A stretch of 64,000 nt of DNA. Origin: Desulfofustis sp. PB-SRB1 (GTDB lineage: Bacteria; Desulfobacterota; Desulfobulbia; Desulfobulbales; Desulfocapsaceae). The translations under genes and the position numbers were made by a program. The stretch spans positions 62,001 to 126,000 of the forward strand of contig JAEQMT010000010.1 of assembly GCA_016722945.1 (NCBI GenBank), written 5' to 3'. Shown piece by piece: positions 54,857 to 63,324 of the stretch (within the stretch, counting starts at the first letter, position 1; each line of letters begins with the position of its first letter). The notes beneath the pieces are model-generated. The model saw only the letters and a list, made by a program, of their open reading frames with translations, had not been told where the DNA came from and made no database searches.

Positions 54857-56146
54857 ATGACCGAGAAAGCGACCCTGACCATCGATGACCGTTCATACGA
54901 GTTTGATATGTTTACCGGCGCCGAAAACGAGCGGTGTATCGATATCACCCACCTGCGCAAGGAGACGGGCTGCATCACCATGGATCCCGGCTACGGCAAT
55001 ACCGGTTCATGCTATTCATCGATCACCTATGTGGACGGCGCCAAAGGGATTTTGCGCTATCGCGGGTACCCCATTGAGGAACTGGCGCAAAAAGCGGGCT
55101 TTGTCGAGGTATGTTATCTGATTTTACACGGTGAGCTGCCCACCGCCCGGCAACTGGCCGATTTTCGAGCTGAAATCGCCGGGCATGCCGCCCTGCATGA
55201 AAATCTCAAAATTCACTTCTCCGGGTTACCCCATTCAGCACCGCCCATGGCGCTTTTATCGGCCATGCTCAATCTGGTCTCCTGTTTTCATCCGGAGGTA
55301 CTCGAGGTGGTGGCCGAGGGGGAAGAATTTGAACGAACCGCCGCCCTGCTGCTCTCCAAGGTGCGGACCATTGCCGCCTTTTCCTATCGTATGGCGTACG
55401 GCAAACCCTTTATCCACCCAAATCCGAATCTGAGCTATTGCGCCAACTTCCTCCACATGATGTTTTCCGAGCCATACCAGGAATATGTGGCCAGCCCGGT
55501 GATCGAAAAGGCGCTCAACCTCTTTCTGGTACTCCATGCCGATCATGAGCAGAACTGCTCGACCTCCACCGTACGGGTGGTGGGGAGCTCCCGGGCGAAT
55601 CTTTTCAGTTCCGTTTCCGCCGGGGTCAGCGCCCTCTGGGGCCCGCTGCACGGCGGCGCCAATGCAGCCGTCATCAAGATGCTCGAGGAAATCAAATCCT
55701 CCGGTCAGCCCATCGATCACTACCTGGATATGGCCAAGGATAAGAACAATAATGTTCGCCTGATGGGGTTTGGCCACCGGGTCTACAAGAACTTCGACCC
55801 ACGCTCCGTCATCCTCAAAAAACGGGTCTACGAAGTGCTGGATGAACTGCAGCAGGAGGATCCGCTGCTCGATATTGCCCTGGAACTGGAAGAAAAGACC
55901 CTTAAAGACGACTATTTCGTCTCCCGCAACCTCTATCCCAACGTCGATTTTTATTCCGGTATCCTGTTGCGGGCCATCGGCATTCCCATCAACATGTATA
56001 CGGTGATGTTCGCCATCGGCCGGATGCCCGGCTGGATCGCCAACTGGCGCGAGCTGTTGGAACACAAGCAGCGCATCTCCCGCCCCCGGCAGATTTACAC
56101 CGGCAGCACCACCCGTGAGTTTGTGGAGCTACGCGACCGGGGGTAA
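54857..56146 (+). CDS. gltA: Citrate synthase
   Basis: A 429-residue type II citrate synthase. N-terminal DITHLRKETGCITMDPG, the active-site HADHEQNCST block with catalytic His, HRVYKNFDPR with the second catalytic His/Arg, and the C-terminal RPRQIYTG motif are all present. AAGGAG precedes the ATG. It condenses acetyl-CoA and oxaloacetate, and stands just downstream of the acetyl-CoA synthase locus. Confidence 0.95.
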   Translation: MTEKATLTIDDRSYEFDMFTGAENERCIDITHLRKETGCITMDPGYGNTGSCYSSITYVDGAKGILRYRGYPIEELAQKAGFVEVCYLILHGELPTARQLADFRAEIAGHAALHENLKIHFSGLPHSAPPMALLSAMLNLVSCFHPEVLEVVAEGEEFERTAALLLSKVRTIAAFSYRMAYGKPFIHPNPNLSYCANFLHMMFSEPYQEYVASPVIEKALNLFLVLHADHEQNCSTSTVRVVGSSRANLFSSVSAGVSALWGPLHGGANAAVIKMLEEIKSSGQPIDHYLDMAKDKNNNVRLMGFGHRVYKNFDPRSVILKKRVYEVLDELQQEDPLLDIALELEEKTLKDDYFVSRNLYPNVDFYSGILLRAIGIPINMYTVMFAIGRMPGWIANWRELLEHKQRISRPRQIYTGSTTREFVELRDRG

Positions 56147-56197
56147 TGGCGTCTCATGAGCGCCGAAAACTCAACTAGTTGATCCCTGCCGCATATC

Positions 56198-57001
56198 GTG
56201 GCCCGGCCGGAACATGTCATGCAGGTATACCGGTTGCTCGATTTGAGCAATTGCGGTAGGTGTGGTGAAAAAACCTGTCTGGCCTTTGCCGCCTCGGTGT
56301 ATCAGGGCAAACGTGAGCTTTGGCAATGTCCTTTTGTGGGCCGGTCTGCCTCAGAAGAATTTTCGGGCAATGGCGGCGGCGCCGTTGGCGGTGATGCGGC
56401 AGCCGCGGAATTGGAGAAGTTGCGCATCCAGGCGAGTGCCCTTGACTTTGCCGAAACCGCCCGTCGTACCGGGGCGGTGGTAAAAGATCACAAATTATGC
56501 GTTGCCGTACTGGGCAAGCAAGTTTGCATTGATGCAACCGGCGCTCTGCATTCCATGATCCATCTCAATCCCTGGGTGGTGGGGCCGGTGCTTACCTATC
56601 TGTGCCGCTGCCGGGGCCGGGAGGTCGGTGATGGCTGGGTGAGCTTTCGTGATATTGACGGACCGCGCTACCCGCTGTTTGCAAAGCGTTGTGAAGAGTC
56701 GCTCAAGCGTGTTGCCGATTCCTATACCGAACTGTTTGACGATATGGTGCATCTGTTTCAGGGGCGGGAGGTTCCACAACAGATGCGCTCGGACATCTCG
56801 GTGCTGCTTCCCCTGCTGCCCAAAGTGCCGCTGCTGATCCGCTACTGGCGACCAGATGAGGGGATCGATTCACAGCTCAGCGTCTACTTTGATGCCAGTG
56901 TGGAAGACAACCTCGGCGCCGACATGGCATTTACCCTGGCCACCGGTCTAACCCAGATGTTTGAGCGCCTGGTGCAGCGCCACGGCGAGCTGCGGGTGTA
57001 G
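56198..57001 (+). CDS. Fe-S/DUF3786 fusion protein
   Basis: A 267-residue protein: an N-terminal domain with CGRCGEKTC and a Cys 16 residues later (QCPF), the same spacing as the AcsC 4Fe-4S motif, then a DUF3786 domain (LNPWVVGPVLTYLCRCRGRE; SFRDIDGPRYPLFAKRCEES; VPLLIRYWRPDEG). DUF3786 proteins are often encoded near CODH/ACS in anaerobes; function is unknown, possibly corrinoid electron supply. The frame opens at GTG 56198; ATG 56219 is an equally good start. Confidence 0.78.
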   Translation: MARPEHVMQVYRLLDLSNCGRCGEKTCLAFAASVYQGKRELWQCPFVGRSASEEFSGNGGGAVGGDAAAAELEKLRIQASALDFAETARRTGAVVKDHKLCVAVLGKQVCIDATGALHSMIHLNPWVVGPVLTYLCRCRGREVGDGWVSFRDIDGPRYPLFAKRCEESLKRVADSYTELFDDMVHLFQGREVPQQMRSDISVLLPLLPKVPLLIRYWRPDEGIDSQLSVYFDASVEDNLGADMAFTLATGLTQMFERLVQRHGELRV

Positions 57002-57007
57002 AAACGG

Positions 57008-57583
57008 CTACCAGTTTTTACCCAGCAGTTCGAAATACTCTTTTCTTCTCACACAGGCCGGGCATTTGTCCGGCGGCTCAGTGCCCTCGTGCAGATAGCC
57101 GCATCCCCGACACTTCCAGATCCGCGGTTCCGGCCGTGCAAAGACCCGACCGGTGGCGATATTTTCCGCCAGTTCGCGAAAGAGCTGTTCATGGTGGCGC
57201 TCCGACACCCGAATCGCATCGAAGGTATCCGCCGCCCGCTTGAACCCCTCGTGCTCGGCCATCCGCGCAAAAGATGCATACATCTCCTCATGCACATACC
57301 GCTCAAGCTCGGCTGAGGAGAGCAGGTTGGCATGGGTATCCTCGATCACCCCGGTTGGAAACGACCAGGTGGTTTCCAGCTCACCGCCGTTGAAGAACTT
57401 GAAAAAACGCAGGGCGTGTTCGTACTCCTGGGCGGCAGTCTCGTCAAACAGGGCGGCTATCTGCATATAGCCGTCATCCTCGGCCCGCCGGGCAAAAAAG
57501 TTGTAGCGGGTGCGGGCCTGGGTTTCCGCGGAAAATGAGATCTGCAAATTTTTAGCGGTGGCGCTTTGCCTGAATTGGCCCAT
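57008..57583 (-). CDS. Rubrerythrin
   Basis: A 191-residue protein: ferritin-like diiron domain with FSAETQARTRYNFFARRAED and AAQEYEHALRFF, then VHEEMYASFARMAEHEG and VSERHHEQLF, and a C-terminal rubredoxin-like CRGCG...CPAC domain. It reduces hydrogen peroxide in anaerobes. The ferredoxin gene lies 8 bp upstream, so the two are one operon. The plus-strand DUF3786 gene ends 6 bp away (convergent). Confidence 0.92.
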   Translation of the reverse strand: MGQFRQSATAKNLQISFSAETQARTRYNFFARRAEDDGYMQIAALFDETAAQEYEHALRFFKFFNGGELETTWSFPTGVIEDTHANLLSSAELERYVHEEMYASFARMAEHEGFKRAADTFDAIRVSERHHEQLFRELAENIATGRVFARPEPRIWKCRGCGYLHEGTEPPDKCPACVRRKEYFELLGKNW

Positions 57584-57591
57584 GTTACCCT

Positions 57592-57783
57592 CTATTCTTC
57601 AACTTCGATGGCTTGGGCGCCGCACTCGTCGGCGGCCCGCCGGACGATCTCATGCAGGTGGGCGGGGATTTCGTCATACTTGACCATGGACATCAGGGTG
57701 TCTTCGTCATACTCAAAGACCTCGGGGCAGAGCAGATTGCAGTTGCGGTCGCCCATGCACTGATCGGTAATGGTAACTTTCAT
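57592..57783 (-). CDS. Single-cluster ferredoxin, Asp-ligand type
   Basis: A 63-residue ferredoxin with CMGDRNCNLLCPEVF and a distal Cys (DECGAQAI). The second ligand of the usual CX2CX2CX3CP is Asp (CX2DX2CX3CP), as in Pyrococcus-type and related ferredoxins. An AGGAG site precedes the ATG. It may give electrons to the rubrerythrin encoded 8 bp downstream (inference). Confidence 0.87.
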   Translation of the reverse strand: MKVTITDQCMGDRNCNLLCPEVFEYDEDTLMSMVKYDEIPAHLHEIVRRAADECGAQAIEVEE

Positions 57784-57891
57784 TGCGTTCTCCTTGGATT
57801 AAGTGGTGTAAAATGTGTCTCTGTAGTATCAGTGTCCAATTTACTCAGGTGGTTGTTCATCAGTCAATGGCTATTTTCAGGAATCTATCCC

Positions 57892-58962
57892 ATGAAACTC
57901 GGCATCATCGGCCTGCCACAGGCAGGCAAGAAAACCTTATTCGCGGCCCTCACCGGCCAGATCGTCACCGAACAGGCAACGGCGCACAAGCCGGTTCCCG
58001 GCACCGCGCTTATCGTCGATCACCGTTTTGATGAACTGGTCGACCGCTATCATCCCAAAAAAGAGACCCGCGCCCGCATCGATCTGGTGCTGCTCCCCAC
58101 CCTGGAGCAGGAAAGCATCGCCCGCGGCGAAGTGTTTAAAGATATCAGCGATGTTGATGCCATCTGCCACGTGGTGCGCGGTTTTTCAGATGATGCCGTC
58201 TATCATGCGTCGGGGTCGGTGGATCCGGTGCGCGATATCGAGTCCATCAATGGCGAGCTGATCATGCACGATCAGCTGTTCGTGGAAAAACGGATCGAAC
58301 GCATCGACATTGCTCTAAAGAAATTAAAGGATGAGAAGCAGGCCACGGAACGTGAGCTGATGCTGCGCATGGCCGAGATGCTTGAGGCGGAGCAGCCGCT
58401 TCGCCTGATGGCGCTGAGCGCCGAAGAAGATCTTTTGGTGCGCAGCTACCCGCTCATCACCCGCAAGCAGATGATTGTGGCGCTTAACGTGGGTGAGGAT
58501 CAACTGGCCGATACAGAGATGATGGCGCTGGTACGGGCCTCGTGTGAAACAGCCCACATCGAATCGATGATGGTCTCGGCCCAGGTGGAGGCGGAGATCG
58601 CCATGCTTGAGAGCGAGGCGGAAAAACGAGAGTTTCTCGATGATCTGGGTATTACCGAACCGGCCCTGGAGATGCTCACTTCATTGTGCCTTAAGGCGTT
58701 GGGCCGCATCTCATTTTTTACGGTAGGCCCTGATGAGGTGCATCACTGGCTGGTGCGCGCCGGCGCCACCGCTCCGGAGGCGGCCGGGGCCATTCACTCG
58801 GATCTGCAGCGCGGTTTTATCCGTGCCGAGGTGATGAAATATGACGAATTGATCAACTACCCCGGCGAGGCCGAGCTGAAAAAAGCAGGCAAATTCTACG
58901 TCCAGGGCAAGGACTATGTGGTAGCGGACGGCGATATCATCAACATCAGATTCAGCGTGTAA
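57892..58962 (+). CDS. YchF-like P-loop GTPase/ATPase
   Basis: A 356-residue Obg-superfamily protein. The P-loop reads GLPQAGKKT where YchF has GLPNVGKST. The coiled-coil insert (IDIALKKLKDEKQATERELM) and the NxxE-type nucleotide motif LNVGED are present, and a C-terminal TGS-like domain ends DYVVADGDIINIRF. The start ATG 57892 is preferred to the open frame from 57613. It may be a redox-regulated YchF paralogue; unlike YchF it lacks strong P-loop agreement, so nucleotide use is uncertain. Confidence 0.82.
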   Translation: MKLGIIGLPQAGKKTLFAALTGQIVTEQATAHKPVPGTALIVDHRFDELVDRYHPKKETRARIDLVLLPTLEQESIARGEVFKDISDVDAICHVVRGFSDDAVYHASGSVDPVRDIESINGELIMHDQLFVEKRIERIDIALKKLKDEKQATERELMLRMAEMLEAEQPLRLMALSAEEDLLVRSYPLITRKQMIVALNVGEDQLADTEMMALVRASCETAHIESMMVSAQVEAEIAMLESEAEKREFLDDLGITEPALEMLTSLCLKALGRISFFTVGPDEVHHWLVRAGATAPEAAGAIHSDLQRGFIRAEVMKYDELINYPGEAELKKAGKFYVQGKDYVVADGDIINIRFSV

Positions 58963-58996
58963 AGCTTGACCCACACGCCCCATACTCCTGAGTCTC

Positions 58997-59254
58997 TTAG
59001 CTCCCTTCAACCGTCGCTGATTCCAGCTCACGGGTGGCGATGATATCTTCCAGCTTTTCCTTTTCGATCACCAGCTCTTCAAGAGACATCGATTCGGGGG
59101 TGAGGGCGGCGGTGCGGGGAACGGGGATGCCTTGTTCGCGCAGCCAGCCGTCGACGCGGGACTGGTTTTTCTTGTAAAGATAAAAACCAGTGGCCGAAGC
59201 GGCGATACCGGCCGCAAAGCCAATGATATGTTCAACCCTGATGTTCATAAACAA
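58997..59254 (-). CDS. Small membrane-anchored protein of the HMA2 cluster
   Basis: An 85-residue protein with one N-terminal hydrophobic segment (IIGFAAGIAASATGFYLY) followed by a Lys/Arg patch and a charged C-terminal helix (SLEELVIEKEKLEDIIATRE). No family recognised. It overlaps the upstream HMA2 gene by 23 bp, as the last gene of the metal operon. It may be a partner subunit of the ATPase complex. Confidence 0.68.
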   Translation of the reverse strand: MFMNIRVEHIIGFAAGIAASATGFYLYKKNQSRVDGWLREQGIPVPRTAALTPESMSLEELVIEKEKLEDIIATRELESATVEGS

Positions 59255-60089
59255 TCTCCTTTCTGAAGGTTAGCGGTATGCCGTGGGACTGCAGGTCCAA
59301 CCCCTCCATGACCCGGTCATGGGCTTGGGCCATGTGGTGGATCTCTTTGTAGAGTGAATCAACCGTCGAGCCGAACCCGCTTAGCCCAAAAATTCCCAGG
59401 GTAGAGTGGGCCCAGCGCAGCAGCGGGAAGCGTTGATGCTGCGGCACCAGTGAAATCTGATAGGTGCGGGGCTCGTTTTTTTCATAATATTTGTTGATCG
59501 GTCGCACATCGATGCATTTTTCCGGGCCATGCAGCAGATGGCGGCCAAAGCTGGCCACCCAGGTAACGGTGGCGCCGCGCAGCGGGTTACCGCGAAACCA
59601 TGAGGCTGCCAGATAGCCCACCGACAGGAGTTCCGGATGGACATAGCCATGCTGGCGGGCCTCCCGCCAGCCATGCTCGCCCACCGCCAGCGCCACCGCC
59701 GCGCCGGCGGCCCGGGTAAGCCAGGCACCGGTAGCCGCCCGACTGAAGAGCTGGACCCCGCCCGCCGCCGCCAGCAGAAAACCGGCGATGATGGCGCCAT
59801 CGGTCATCACTTCGGCGTTGCCGCCGAGATGAACCTGTACCGGCTTGTAATCATACTCCATGGAAAGGGCGATAGCGACGCGCAGCACGATCTCCTCGGT
59901 GGTGAGGTGGCCGCTTGCATAGGTGACCAGTAGACTTTTACTGAGCTCGTTAAATTGAAGGGTGTCCAGCCCGTCATGAGACATGATTGCCTGGTTGAAC
60001 CGTTGGCACTCTGCCGGCGGCGCCGAGAGTCTCATCCGCATCCGGCCGGGCAACTCATGCAGGAGGGTGACGTGTAGGTCAAGGTTCAT
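59232..60089 (-). CDS. HMA2-domain membrane protein (FezC-like)
   Basis: A 285-residue protein: an N-terminal HMA-like domain in which the metal motif MXCXXC is replaced by LHELPGRMRMR, followed by hydrophobic segments (AIIAGFLLAAAGGVQLFS; RAAGAAVALAV; LLSVGYLAASWF) and a soluble C-terminal region. It overlaps the ATPase gene by 4 bp. Layout matches the HMA-plus-membrane protein of ferrosome (fez) gene clusters; the assignment is inferred from cluster composition. Confidence 0.72.
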   Translation of the reverse strand: MNLDLHVTLLHELPGRMRMRLSAPPAECQRFNQAIMSHDGLDTLQFNELSKSLLVTYASGHLTTEEIVLRVAIALSMEYDYKPVQVHLGGNAEVMTDGAIIAGFLLAAAGGVQLFSRAATGAWLTRAAGAAVALAVGEHGWREARQHGYVHPELLSVGYLAASWFRGNPLRGATVTWVASFGRHLLHGPEKCIDVRPINKYYEKNEPRTYQISLVPQHQRFPLLRWAHSTLGIFGLSGFGSTVDSLYKEIHHMAQAHDRVMEGLDLQSHGIPLTFRKEIVYEHQG

Positions 60090-62284
60090 CGGCCGGTTTC
60101 CATGTCATGGATCAATAAACGCGATGAGTTCATGACCACCGCCACCGTGCAGCTGTTGTGCAGTACCGCCCCCCAGAACACCGGCAGCACCCCCACCGAG
60201 GCAAGCATGATCCCCAGGGTGTTGACGCCCACCGCGGTGATAAAATTCTGCCGTACGATGTTCATGGTCTTCTGGGACAGATGCAGAACAGAGGGAATCA
60301 TCAGCGGGTCGTCTCCGGTTATGGTGATGTCGGCTGCCTCCATGGCAATATCGGTTCGTGTGTTGCCCATGGCAATGCCCACATCGGCGTAGGCCAGCGC
60401 CGGGGCATCGTTGATGCCGTCGCCGATCATGACCACGGAAGTACCCTTGGATTGCAGGCGCAGGACGTTTTCGGCTTTTTCATCCGGCATGACCTCGGCA
60501 TGATAGCGGTCCATGGCCATGCGCGAGGCAACGATTTCGGCATGCTGTTCCACATCGCCGGTGAGCAGGATAATGTCGTCCATGCCCAGGTTACGCAGCC
60601 GGTTCAGCGATTTTTTCATATCTTCGCGGAGCACGTCCTGAACACCGATGATGCCGACAAGTTTGGGTCCGCGGGCGACAAAAATGACGTTCTCGCCTTT
60701 ACGGGCGATGCGCTGGGCGTTTTCCTCGATATCTGCAAGGTTTACCCTGGTCTCCTGCATAAACCGCCTGCTGCCCACCCTAATGATTGAGCGGCCGATT
60801 CTGGTGGTGACGCCGCGGGCGGTGATGGTTTCGTTGTTGGTGTGTTTGGGCAGGGGCCAGCCGGCCCGGCGGACCCGTTCGACAATAGCTACCGCCATTG
60901 GATGGGTGCTGGTTTCTTCAGCGGCCGCGGCCATGCAGAGCAGCTCTTTTTCGGTGATTGTTTCATCGGAGCAGATCACTGAGCTGACCACCGGGCGCCC
61001 CTCGGTCAGGGTTCCGGTTTTGTCGAATATCACCGTATCGGTCTGGGAAAGGGCTTCGAGGTAGTTGCTGCCTTTTACCAGTACCCCGTTGCGGGCAGCA
61101 GTGCAGATGGCCGCCGACAGGGCGGTGGCGGTGGAGAGTCGCACCCCGCAGGAGTAATCGATAATGAGCATGTTCAACGCCCTGGTTATTTTGCCGGTGA
61201 TAGTATAGACAATAACGGCCAGGGCAAAGTTGATGGGAATGAGCTGGGCGGAGAACTGATCGGCGTTTGATTGAATGGTCGCCTTTTTGTGGGCGGCCTC
61301 TTCCACCGCGGTGATGATTCGGGCAATCGCGGTGCGATCTCCCACCCGTTGCGCTTTCACCACGATCCGGCCCGATCTCACCACGGTGCCGGCAAAGACC
61401 TCATCGGTTTCGGCCTTGCGAACCGGCAGATACTCACCGGTTATCGATGCCTGATCCACGGCCGCCTCACCATCCAGGACAATACCGTCGACGCTGATCT
61501 TTTCTCCGGTTCGGGCAATGACGTGGTCGCCCTGGCGCAACAGGGAAAGGGCGACTTTTTTCTCCTGGCCATGTTCGTCGATCCGCCAGACAAACTCCTC
61601 GCCCACCGAGAGCATGTCGCGGATGGCGCTTCTGGTTCTGTCCATCGTGTAGGCGGTGAGCAGTTCGGCAATGTCGGCCAGCAAAATGATGGTCAGCGCC
61701 GACATGCCCTGACCGGCGGCGACACTTGCAATGATGGCGCTGGAACTGAGCGTATCGGCGTTGGGACGCTTTTGTACGATCAGGGAGCGAACCCCGGTGC
61801 GCAATATGGGCCAGGCCAGGCTCAACGCGGTGAGGGCCGGCATGGAGGTAAAGCGGCCGGCAAAGCTCTGAGGGGCGGGACGTGCCCGCAGCCAGGCAAA
61901 TAAAAGCGTCGCCGAGGTGATCCCTATTCTCTGGACAATCGAGCCGATGGATTCCTCCTCTAGCCGCCGTTCCTGCAGCAGCAGGGCATGTTTGTCGGCA
62001 CGTTCCTGCTTAAATGCGCTCAGTGACCAGGAGGCGAGCACCGAGCTGACCCGTTCCAGGATTTCCTCGGAGCTGGCTTCGGCGGCGTCGTAGTGGATGA
62101 GAATGGTCTTACTGATGGTGGAGAGTGAAACATCATAGACCGCAACGCCATCTTCGATTTCTTGGGTTATGGTGTCGGCAAATTCGGCCAGAAACCCCAG
62201 GCCACGGCAGTAAATCCTGATTCGGCCGGGCAGTGAATGGCGAATTACGCAATTCATCAAGGGAGTCTTTTTAGCGGAAATCAT
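60086..62284 (-). CDS. P1B-type heavy-metal ATPase (FezB-like)
   Basis: A 732-residue P-type ATPase with an N-terminal HMA2 domain (RHSLPGRIRIYC), eight membrane segments expected, the phosphorylation motif DKTGTLTEG, HP motif STHPMAVAIVERV, and MIGDGINDAPALAYADVGIA. The transmembrane metal motif is DYSCGVRLSTATA: S-C-G where CopA/ZntA have C-P-C or similar. That departure, with the HMA2 partners, resembles the P1B-6 group linked to ferrosomes; iron is a guess. It overlaps both neighbours by 4-14 bp. Confidence 0.85.
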   Translation of the reverse strand: MISAKKTPLMNCVIRHSLPGRIRIYCRGLGFLAEFADTITQEIEDGVAVYDVSLSTISKTILIHYDAAEASSEEILERVSSVLASWSLSAFKQERADKHALLLQERRLEEESIGSIVQRIGITSATLLFAWLRARPAPQSFAGRFTSMPALTALSLAWPILRTGVRSLIVQKRPNADTLSSSAIIASVAAGQGMSALTIILLADIAELLTAYTMDRTRSAIRDMLSVGEEFVWRIDEHGQEKKVALSLLRQGDHVIARTGEKISVDGIVLDGEAAVDQASITGEYLPVRKAETDEVFAGTVVRSGRIVVKAQRVGDRTAIARIITAVEEAAHKKATIQSNADQFSAQLIPINFALAVIVYTITGKITRALNMLIIDYSCGVRLSTATALSAAICTAARNGVLVKGSNYLEALSQTDTVIFDKTGTLTEGRPVVSSVICSDETITEKELLCMAAAAEETSTHPMAVAIVERVRRAGWPLPKHTNNETITARGVTTRIGRSIIRVGSRRFMQETRVNLADIEENAQRIARKGENVIFVARGPKLVGIIGVQDVLREDMKKSLNRLRNLGMDDIILLTGDVEQHAEIVASRMAMDRYHAEVMPDEKAENVLRLQSKGTSVVMIGDGINDAPALAYADVGIAMGNTRTDIAMEAADITITGDDPLMIPSVLHLSQKTMNIVRQNFITAVGVNTLGIMLASVGVLPVFWGAVLHNSCTVAVVMNSSRLLIHDMETGR

Positions 62285-62693
62285 CCGTTACTATCCTCTG
62301 GTTGGTGTCCAGGCGCAACCGCCTTGTCAATGAGCGATGCAGCCACTCACCAAGGCATCGTACGATTACCTCGTTATCCTGTTCCAGCAGGCGGGCCAGA
62401 TCCTCTTTCTGGGAGATCAATACCCGGCTCAGCGAAGCAAAAAAGGTGAGGATATCATCATCTGAGATCCTCTCGGGTTCATAATGCACCAGAATGGTGG
62501 CGGAAAGATGGTTTGCCGACACCTCCCTGATCCCTTCTATCCGGTTCAGCATGAGATTGAGAAGCCCGATGGCACCTCTATGTTGTTCGCCCAGACGTTT
62601 CAGCAGTGGCACTTTGAGCCGCAGCCTTCCGGGGAGGCTGTGGACAATCCGCGGTTTTGCCAGAAGCAGGGCGGTTTGATCAAGTAATTTCAG
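62271..62693 (-). CDS. HMA2-domain protein with probable CTG start
   Basis: A 140-residue protein. Conserved HMA2 sequence (AKPRIVHSLPGRLRLKV) lies upstream of the first GTG (62612), so the gene must begin earlier; the only position before the upstream stop is CTG at 62693-62691, overlapping the TGA of the preceding gene as CTGA with GGGGGAG 8 nt before. This mimics the ATGA coupling seen elsewhere in the operon. Function: metal-handling partner of the ATPase; the HMA metal Cys are absent. Confidence 0.7.
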   Translation of the reverse strand: MKLLDQTALLLAKPRIVHSLPGRLRLKVPLLKRLGEQHRGAIGLLNLMLNRIEGIREVSANHLSATILVHYEPERISDDDILTFFASLSRVLISQKEDLARLLEQDNEVIVRCLGEWLHRSLTRRLRLDTNQRIVTDDFR

Positions 62694-63259
62694 CTGCTTT
62701 CTCCCCCACCTCTGTTGATCAGATTAAATGCCCACCAGAGCAGGGTCAGACCGGTGGGCATTGAACCCCATTTTTCGCTGAGCAGCTTTTTTCCGCCGGC
62801 CACGATCAAAACGGCGATAGCCGCGGTTTTCAGATCAAGCAGACCATGGGTTTCGTCAAAGACCATTTTGTTCAGATCGTTGCCAAGGGCTCTGAATTGT
62901 TTGATTACGGCCGGCGTTATTGGTTTTTCAAGTTCTTGTTCCAGCCCCAGCAGTCGGGCAATGACGGCAAAGAGCAGCGGCGGCGGCACCAACTCCTGGT
63001 TGAAATGAACGGTAAGGCTGCCGCTGATACTGCTGTATTGCACCGAATCTATGCCCTCAGCAGCGCCGAGCCGGGCGATGCCTTGCTGTATGGCCGGGTG
63101 GTTTGTGCGCAGGGCCGGAATGACAAAGCGGATCCTGCCGGGCAGAGCATGGGCGACCTGGATCGGCCCCGTTTTTAGCATGGGCAACCCCTGGAGAACC
63201 TTGTTCTGTTTCACTTTTCCCGCCAGTGCGGCAATGATGACCCCGGTCACAAGATGCAT
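62690..63259 (-). CDS. HMA2-domain protein with membrane anchor
   Basis: A 189-residue protein: short N-terminal hydrophobic start (LVTGVIIAALAG), an HMA2 domain with VAHALPGRIRFVIP, a linker, and a C-terminal hydrophobic pair (DLKTAAIAVLIVAGGKKLL; LTLLWWAFNLI). It is second in the operon after the DtxR-type gene, and its stop overlaps the CTG start of the next gene. It shares the HXLPGRXR motif with three downstream proteins. Confidence 0.75.
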   Translation of the reverse strand: MHLVTGVIIAALAGKVKQNKVLQGLPMLKTGPIQVAHALPGRIRFVIPALRTNHPAIQQGIARLGAAEGIDSVQYSSISGSLTVHFNQELVPPPLLFAVIARLLGLEQELEKPITPAVIKQFRALGNDLNKMVFDETHGLLDLKTAAIAVLIVAGGKKLLSEKWGSMPTGLTLLWWAFNLINRGGGESS

Positions 63260-63324
63260 AGATACTCCAATTCAGTTTTTTCCAGTTTCAAGGGTGTATA
63301 GGTTCGAGCACTATATCTTAAGTA

